Source: Anthoceros angustus (taxonomy: Eukaryota > Streptophyta > Anthocerotopsida > Anthocerotales > Anthocerotaceae). From it: a stretch of DNA of 64,000 nucleotides. Below the pieces are notes generated by a model, which saw nothing but the letters and a program-made list of their open reading frames with translations, made no database searches and was not told the DNA's origin. Below, piece by piece: positions 58,409 to 64,000 of this stretch. The stretch covers positions 806,001-870,000 of the forward strand of contig VJWM01000106.1 of the NCBI GenBank assembly GCA_010909165.1, in the 5' to 3' direction. The stretch's first letter is position 1. Each line of letters begins with the position of its first letter. Position numbers and translations under genes: made by a program.

Positions 58409-60898
58409 TTAGGAACTCACCCGCTTTCGCCTTACTTGACTTTGGGTATGCTTCTCATCCCCGACCAGAAAGCTATGCACCAGCCCACCCTCGTCTGTCC
58501 ACCAGCTCTGACCTGGCTGCTTCCTTGCTCTGAGTCTTGTTCTCATTGCCTCCAACTCCAATGCCTGCTCCCACATCTGGGCACCCTTGTATATGTTCGA
58601 CATGAGCACATATGCTGCGGCATCTTCCTTGTCTAGGTTCACTGCTTCATTGAAAGCATGGCGTCCCACCTCTACATTGCCCCACTTTTGACAAGCACCC
58701 AATAGGGTGTGCCAAACTGAAGCATTAGGCCAAACAGGCATGGATCTCACAAAAGCTAGTGCCTCATCCAGCTCTCCTGCACGGCCCAGGAGATCCACCA
58801 TGCACGCATAGTGCTCAACGGTTGGGTCAATGCCATATTGTCCACTCATAGCCTCGAAGTACTCCCACCCTTTCTCCACTAGACCCACATGACTGCACAC
58901 TGTTAGTACACTAAGGAATGTGATGCCGTCTGGCCAAACACCATCCTCTCTCATTCTCCGGACCAGGTCAAAGACTACTTCACTTTCTCCTTGAGAGGTG
59001 TAGCCTGCAATCAGTGCACTCCAGGCGACAATGTCTCTTTTACATGATGCATCAAACACCTGCTGGGCCTCAACCATGCTCCCAGACTTCCCGTACATGT
59101 TTATCAAACTACCTACAAACACATCAACTTGAAGGCCTTGTTCTGCTATCTGTTCATGTAGCTGCCTTCCTAGATACAAAGCAGCCACATTTGCACATGC
59201 CTGAAGGAGGCACACAAATGTCACCGAATCAGCTACAACCATGTCTTCTTGCATAGCGCTATAGATAGAAAGGGCTTCCTGCCCCAAGCCCTGCTGGGAA
59301 TACCCTGCTATTATGGCATTCCATGTCACTACATTTTTCTGACCAAGTCCATCAAACAGTTTCCGAGCATCTTCCAAGCTGCCACACTTAGCATACATGT
59401 TCACCAAACTATTGGCTACAAGTACATCAGCTTCATGTCCTCGTTCTCTGATCTGCGTATGAAGCTGTTTGCCTTTCTCCAATGCTCGGGTGCCCACCCG
59501 AGTGCATGCCTGCAGGAGGCACACAAATGTGACGGAATCAGGTACAGCGATTCCCTCTTCTTGCATAGCACAGTGAAGGTCAAGGGCTTCCTGACCCATT
59601 CCCTGCTGGGAGTATCCTGCTATCATCGCAGTCCAAGTCACCACATCTTTGTGACCGAGTGAATCAAACAATTTCTTTGCATCTTCCACACTGCCACACT
59701 TTGCATACATGTGCACCAAACTGTTGGCTACAAAACCATCAGCTTCATGTCCTAGTTCTCTTATTTGCGTATGAAGACACTTTCCCTTGTCCAATGCCAT
59801 TTTTCCCACACTTGCACACGCCTGAAGGAGGCACACAAATGTGACAGCATTGGGTACAGCAATGCCTTCCTCTTCCATGGCACTGTAAAGACGGAGGGCT
59901 TCCTGCCCCATGCCCTGCTTGGAATATCCTGCTATCATGGCAGTCCAGGTCACCACGTTTTTTTGACCGAGTTTATCAAACATACTATGGGCATCCTCCA
60001 AGCTGCCACACTTAGCATACATGTCTACCAAGCAACTTGAAACGAATAAATCAGGGTCGATGCCACTGGCCAAAACATCAGCATGCACCTGCTGGCCAGC
60101 TTTCAAGTCTGATCCCCTTGCACAAGCCTGAAGAGCTGCCACAAATACATGACCGTCTGGCTTCACACTGGACCTGCGCATCCGATGATACAGTTGCATG
60201 GCCTGCTTGCCTTGTCCGTGTTCAACATGAGCAGAGATTATAGCTGACCAGGTGAAGGCATCTGGTTCAATAATCCGTTCAAACACATTCATCGCGTCTT
60301 GCAACCTGCCACGAGACGCATACATCCGCAGGATGTGGAAGCCCAGGAACGTATCTGAATGGTATCCCTTTTGAACCGCGAAAGCATGAACGCGGCAGCC
60401 CAGAACAAGATCCTTATTGATTAGACATCTCTTCAAAATAGCGAGGAAGAGAGGTTTGGAAATATGACGGTCTGTCCGCACCAGGACTTCCATGGCCTCA
60501 ACAGCATCGGTGAGATGGCCCTCGCGACATAGCCTGCTCACACCCTCAGCCGTTATGCCCCAATCTTGACCTGCAGACCTGGGAGGGTCAGGATCATACC
60601 GTAAGCTACCATCGGAGGCACAACGACCTATCCTCAAATCTGAAACACCAAGCTGGGCATGTCTCCACGCTGGCTTGCAGAGGGCGATATCCTGGGAATG
60701 CGTAGGTCGGAAGGGAAGTGAGGCACGACCCTTCTTCTTTTGTCTGTTATCCCATCCAGGTGGGGGCCGACCCTCGATGGAAGATCCAGCCAGATGTCCT
60801 GCAAAAGTGCTGCACGTCCCGACTTGATGGTGCGGCAGCGGTTGGCTCCTGGAAATCAGGCGACCAGAAGCTCTTCGTACCACTAGCCCACCAGCCAT
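58409..60898 (-). CDS. PPR protein C, PLS class, ends within/after E2 (829 aa)
   Basis: Intronless 829-codon frame. Basic, acid-poor leader (MAGGLVVRRASGRLISRSQ) fits an organelle transit peptide. About 17 motifs follow in L-S-P order, for example SSCLVDMYAKCGSLEDA (S), VVTWTAMIAGYSKQG (P) and VTFVCLLQACASVG (L), then a final set with FLSVLTVCSHVG and MVDLLGRAGELDEA, E1 (SVWHTLLGACQKWGN) and E2 (AAAYVLMSNIYKGA). It ends GDEKHTQSQVRRKRVSS, with no DYW domain. Two L motifs carry 2 extra residues in the helix-helix loop (GKMALDKG, GTRALEKG) and one S motif lacks one residue (VFVGSLINMY). The last codons overlap two donor-like sites (GTAAGG, GTGAGT on the minus strand), so the annotated end could be an artefact of an unseen intron. 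Probable organelle RNA-editing specificity factor. Confidence 0.87.
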   Translation of the reverse strand: MAGGLVVRRASGRLISRSQPLPHHQVGTCSTFAGHLAGSSIEGRPPPGWDNRQKKKGRASLPFRPTHSQDIALCKPAWRHAQLGVSDLRIGRCASDGSLRYDPDPPRSAGQDWGITAEGVSRLCREGHLTDAVEAMEVLVRTDRHISKPLFLAILKRCLINKDLVLGCRVHAFAVQKGYHSDTFLGFHILRMYASRGRLQDAMNVFERIIEPDAFTWSAIISAHVEHGQGKQAMQLYHRMRRSSVKPDGHVFVAALQACARGSDLKAGQQVHADVLASGIDPDLFVSSCLVDMYAKCGSLEDAHSMFDKLGQKNVVTWTAMIAGYSKQGMGQEALRLYSAMEEEGIAVPNAVTFVCLLQACASVGKMALDKGKCLHTQIRELGHEADGFVANSLVHMYAKCGSVEDAKKLFDSLGHKDVVTWTAMIAGYSQQGMGQEALDLHCAMQEEGIAVPDSVTFVCLLQACTRVGTRALEKGKQLHTQIRERGHEADVLVANSLVNMYAKCGSLEDARKLFDGLGQKNVVTWNAIIAGYSQQGLGQEALSIYSAMQEDMVVADSVTFVCLLQACANVAALYLGRQLHEQIAEQGLQVDVFVGSLINMYGKSGSMVEAQQVFDASCKRDIVAWSALIAGYTSQGESEVVFDLVRRMREDGVWPDGITFLSVLTVCSHVGLVEKGWEYFEAMSGQYGIDPTVEHYACMVDLLGRAGELDEALAFVRSMPVWPNASVWHTLLGACQKWGNVEVGRHAFNEAVNLDKEDAAAYVLMSNIYKGAQMWEQALELEAMRTRLRARKQPGQSWWTDEGGLVHSFLVGDEKHTQSQVRRKRVSS

Positions 60899-61284
60899 AA
60901 CTCAGAGCACTCCGTGAGCTCTTGGATGCAATTAGGCACCCAGCACTACCTGGGGTAGCATGACCTTGGACTTGAGGCGACCAAGCCTGCATGTAATGCG
61001 TGACACACTGTAACCTCAGTCACCAACGCACAAAAAGGTAAGCACCTCAAGCCATAGCTGGCGGGCTGTCGTTGCTGCCAAGTAGCCGCAGCCTGTGAGG
61101 GTGGTGGCTATGGTCTTTTTTGCACCGCTAGGTGGCGGCCATCTCTTTGCTGCTAAGGCTACGCTTTGTAGCTCAGGTGCCTTTGCCATCTGGAATAAAA
61201 AGGCCTCTGCTCTGCGCTGCTTGAGGGTGGTGTAGTCATGCACCCCACTTGTGCGCCTCGACATCCGAGAGCTTTGCCTGCAAT
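60899..61284. other. Intergenic, divergent PPR C / KP-type PPR 3
   Basis: 5' flanks of both genes. The last 75 bases resemble the flank just before 46570: both hold GGTGGNGNAGTCNTGCAC, then TGTGCGCCTC, and end TGCCNGCAANATGGC. The promoter was therefore copied with the gene. Confidence 0.6.
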
Positions 61285-64000
61285 ATGGCAACAGTATGGC
61301 AACCGGATCCATTGTGCACCCAGCATATTGGTGGGTGGACCGGGATTCTACAACGAGCTCCTGCTCACCTCACCTTCGCTCCGAGTCAACCGCTAGGAAA
61401 GGATCAAGCCTCCAGGTGCAGCAGTGTAAGGAGCCCTGCACCTCCACTTCCGAGAAAAAGTGTGGGTGGGGAAGGATTTTCCAGCGATGGTGGTCACCGG
61501 GAGCAGGAGCTCTTGTGGCAACGCTTTTTTCTGGAGCCTACCATGTGGTGGGACAACAGGCGAGACAGGAAGAGCTCCCGTTCGCCGGACTTCCGGCGCA
61601 AGCGGTCCGGTGAGGTCCTCTGGTTAAACAGCACGTCCAAGCCAGCTTGGGTGGATGAGCAGCTTGTGTCTTTGGATGTGCAGATGGGTCATGGTGCCTG
61701 TCCGTCCAAGTCCAGCTCCCCGGATAAGGATAAGCCTAAGCCTGGCAGGCAACCAGGATCGGAAATGGGCGTCGTAACAGCTGTAACCGTGGGCACGTTA
61801 TGTGAGCAGGGCAGGCTTACCGAGGCCGTGGGAGCCCTGGAATCTCTGGCGCAGACAGACTCTGCTATTTCCCAGTCTCTGTTTTACACTGTCCTAAAAC
61901 TGTGTGCAGCCAAGAAGGATCTGGAAGCGGGGCGACGAGTTCATAACCTCACTGTGAAACTTGGGTACGAATCGGATGCATACCTGGGGAATCATATCTT
62001 GCGCATGTATGCAGCTGGAGGTAGGCTAGAGGAGGCCATGGATGTGCTTACCAGGGTCGGCAAACCGAATGCCTTCATGTGGTTTTCCATTATCTCTGTC
62101 CATGCTAAGCATGGGAAATTTAATGCGGCCATACAATTGTACCATGAGATGCGTAGGTCAGAAGTGAAGGCGGATGCTCACGTCTTTGTAGCTGCCCTTC
62201 AAGCTTGTGCATCTGCCGCAGACTTGGAATCTGGTAGAAAAGTGCACTCTGATGTGTTGGACAGTGGCATTCCTCCCAACTTGTTTGTTGGAAACTGCCT
62301 GGTGGACATGTATGCAAAATGTGGCGAACTGGAAGATGCACGCCGGGCCTTTGACAGCTTGGCCAGAAAGGATGTGGTGACATGGACAGCCCTGATTGCT
62401 GGGTATGCACAGCAAGGGGCTCAGCAAGAGGGCCTGCTTGTGGCTAACGATGTGACTTTCGCTTGCCTTCTGAAGGCCTGTGCGAGCACTGGTGCCATAC
62501 GGAAGGGCAGGCAGCTGCACTCACAGATTGTCGAAAGGGGACAGCTGGATAACATAGTGTTGGGCAACTGCCTGGTAGACATGTATGCAAAATGTGGTGA
62601 ACTGGAAGATGCACGCCAGGTTTTCAACAGCTTGGCCACAAAGGATGTGGTGACGTGGACGGCGCTGATTGCTGGGTATGCACAGCAAGGGCTGGGGCAT
62701 GAGGCTCTTGTTTTGTATGAGCAAATGGAGCAGGAGGGCCTGATTGTGGCTAACCATGTTACTTTTGCTTGCCTTCTGAAGGCCTGTGCAAGCGCTGGTG
62801 CCTTACAGAAGGGCAGGCAGCTGCACTCACAGATTGTCGAAAGAGGACTGCTGGATAACATAGTGTTGGGCAACTGCCTGGTGGACATGTATGCAAAATG
62901 TGGTGAACTGGAAGATGCACGCCAGGTTTTTGACAGCTTGGCCACAAAGGATGTGGTGACATGGACGGTGCTGATTGCTGGGTATGCACAGCAAGGGCTG
63001 GGGCATGAGGCTCTTGTTTTGTATGAGCAAATGGAGCAGGAGGGCCTGATTGTGGCTAACCATGTTACTTTTGCGTGCCTTCTGAAGGCCTGTGCAAGCG
63101 CTGGTGCCTTACAGATAGGCAGGCATCTGCACTCACAGATTGTAGAAAGAGGACAGCTGGATGACATACTGGTGGGTAACGGCCTGGTGGACATGTATGC
63201 AAAATGTGGCGAAATGGAAGATGCACTGCAGGTTTTTGACAGCTTAGCCACGAAGGATGTGGTGACATGGACGGCTCTGATATCTGGGTTTGGTACTTGT
63301 GATGAAAGTCGCTACGCACTAGCTTGTTTTGAGGAGATGCTACTAGCTGGTATTCAGCCTAATGATACTACTTTTACTTGCCTTTTAGCAGCATGCAGTC
63401 ATGAGGGACTGGTGAACGAGGGTCGCAGGCACTTCAATTCCATGGTTGAAGAGTATGGCATGAAACCTACTAGTGACCATCACACTTGCATGATTGAGCT
63501 TCTTGGGCGTGCAGGCCATTTGGATGAGGCAGAGAACATGCTCTTATCGTGTGAGGGCCAAAGTAATATTGTGGGCTTGACCTCTTTGCTGAATGCCTGC
63601 AAAAGTCACGGGGATATAGAGAGGGCGACGCGGTGTTTCGAAAGCCTGGTTAGACTAGACCCGCAGCGGGCGTCCGCTTATGTTCTGATGGCCAATGCGT
63701 ATGCAGATGCAGGTAGGTGGGCCGATGTAGAGAGGATTGAAACCCAGAGAAGGGCAGCAGGAGCTAACAAGAAACCTGCAGTGGCGGGCATTGAGGTGAA
63801 CAAGCAGGTACATACATTTGTAGTTGGAGAAAATAGAGATGATATCGGGGTCAAGGTAGAGAGCTTGAATGCACGTCTGAAGCAGGAAGGGGGACACGTC
63901 CCCCACACAAAGTTGGTGTTAAAGCCATTGCCCGAGAAGGATAAGGAAGATGCACTTTGTGGGCACGCTGAGAAGCTAGCTCTGGCGTTTGGTCTGTTGA
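61285..64000 (+). CDS. PPR-DYW protein, KP/GRP-type paralogue 3, cut by window end
   Basis: Open from MATVWQPDPLCTQHIGG at 61285 to the last base (905 codons and still open). The start is set by homology with the genes at 41255 and 46570. The N-terminal 160 residues match those genes (PTMWWDNRRDRKSSRSPDF). PLS triplets follow, one more triplet than in the 46570 gene, then P2-L2-S2, E1, E2 and the beginning of the DYW-type domain (EGGHVPHTKLVLKPLPEKDK, then HAEKLALAFGLL at the window edge). The zinc-binding CxxCH and the final residues lie beyond the window, so the GRP ending is expected but not seen. One P motif near residue 370 is 12-13 residues short (YAQQGAQQEGLLVAN). Role as for the intact paralogue. 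Confidence 0.9.
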   Translation, partial: MATVWQPDPLCTQHIGGWTGILQRAPAHLTFAPSQPLGKDQASRCSSVRSPAPPLPRKSVGGEGFSSDGGHREQELLWQRFFLEPTMWWDNRRDRKSSRSPDFRRKRSGEVLWLNSTSKPAWVDEQLVSLDVQMGHGACPSKSSSPDKDKPKPGRQPGSEMGVVTAVTVGTLCEQGRLTEAVGALESLAQTDSAISQSLFYTVLKLCAAKKDLEAGRRVHNLTVKLGYESDAYLGNHILRMYAAGGRLEEAMDVLTRVGKPNAFMWFSIISVHAKHGKFNAAIQLYHEMRRSEVKADAHVFVAALQACASAADLESGRKVHSDVLDSGIPPNLFVGNCLVDMYAKCGELEDARRAFDSLARKDVVTWTALIAGYAQQGAQQEGLLVANDVTFACLLKACASTGAIRKGRQLHSQIVERGQLDNIVLGNCLVDMYAKCGELEDARQVFNSLATKDVVTWTALIAGYAQQGLGHEALVLYEQMEQEGLIVANHVTFACLLKACASAGALQKGRQLHSQIVERGLLDNIVLGNCLVDMYAKCGELEDARQVFDSLATKDVVTWTVLIAGYAQQGLGHEALVLYEQMEQEGLIVANHVTFACLLKACASAGALQIGRHLHSQIVERGQLDDILVGNGLVDMYAKCGEMEDALQVFDSLATKDVVTWTALISGFGTCDESRYALACFEEMLLAGIQPNDTTFTCLLAACSHEGLVNEGRRHFNSMVEEYGMKPTSDHHTCMIELLGRAGHLDEAENMLLSCEGQSNIVGLTSLLNACKSHGDIERATRCFESLVRLDPQRASAYVLMANAYADAGRWADVERIETQRRAAGANKKPAVAGIEVNKQVHTFVVGENRDDIGVKVESLNARLKQEGGHVPHTKLVLKPLPEKDKEDALCGHAEKLALAFGLL

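Overview
This is nuclear DNA of a land plant, most likely a seed-free one (fern, lycophyte or hornwort; I cannot choose between them). Three things point there. (1) A spliced LHCII gene, a nuclear gene for plastid ribosomal protein L6, a PMT-type Golgi methyltransferase and a strictosidine-synthase-like gene are all plant genes with short GT-AG introns. (2) Large PLS-class pentatricopeptide repeat (PPR) genes include three whose C-terminal DYW cytidine-deaminase-like domain ends in GRP instead of DYW. Such variant (KP-type) DYW domains are known from lineages with U-to-C organelle RNA editing: hornworts, some lycophytes and ferns. (3) A long coiled-coil gene carries Sfi1-like Trp repeats, expected where centrioles or blepharoplasts are built for swimming sperm.

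Layout. 1-2.9 kb: a decayed transposon-derived ORF (DUF7869-like) with a duplicated tail and a GC-rich 12-bp minisatellite in a candidate intron. 4.2-5.15 kb, 15.97-16.4 kb and 56.2-56.6 kb: three fragments of the 3' end of one LINE-like element, each followed or broken up by tandem repeats. 7.6-10.3 kb (-): PPR protein A (E2 class), divergent from the LHCII gene at 11.25-12.25 kb (+). 17.6-20.1 kb (+): PMT methyltransferase, eight exons, 607 aa. 20.85-26.29 kb (-): the Sfi1-like gene. It is head-to-head with PPR protein B (29.4-33.0 kb, +), and the shared divergent promoter plus first exons of both genes lie in an imperfect multi-copy tandem block at 25.85-30.02 kb. 33-41 kb: gene-poor AT-rich DNA with minisatellites and a relic of a secreted repeat protein (37.3-38.35 kb). 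41.25-46.25 kb, 46.57-49.18 kb and 61.29 kb to the window end (all +): three KP/GRP-type PPR paralogues, the first broken, the second intact, the third cut by the window edge. 51.96-52.84 kb (+): plastid L6. 53.11-54.57 kb (-): strictosidine-synthase-like gene, convergent with L6. 57.9-60.9 kb (-): a PPR relic and PPR protein C (E2 class).

How the genes relate. The PPR proteins are probably organelle RNA-editing factors. A, B and C stop just before the DYW domain and would need a deaminase in trans; the KP cluster carries its own variant domain and is the best candidate here for an unusual system (U-to-C editing). LHCII and L6 serve the plastid. The many 1-12 bp losses inside the tandem blocks may be real decay or consensus errors of the assembly, and every broken-gene call in those blocks depends on that question.
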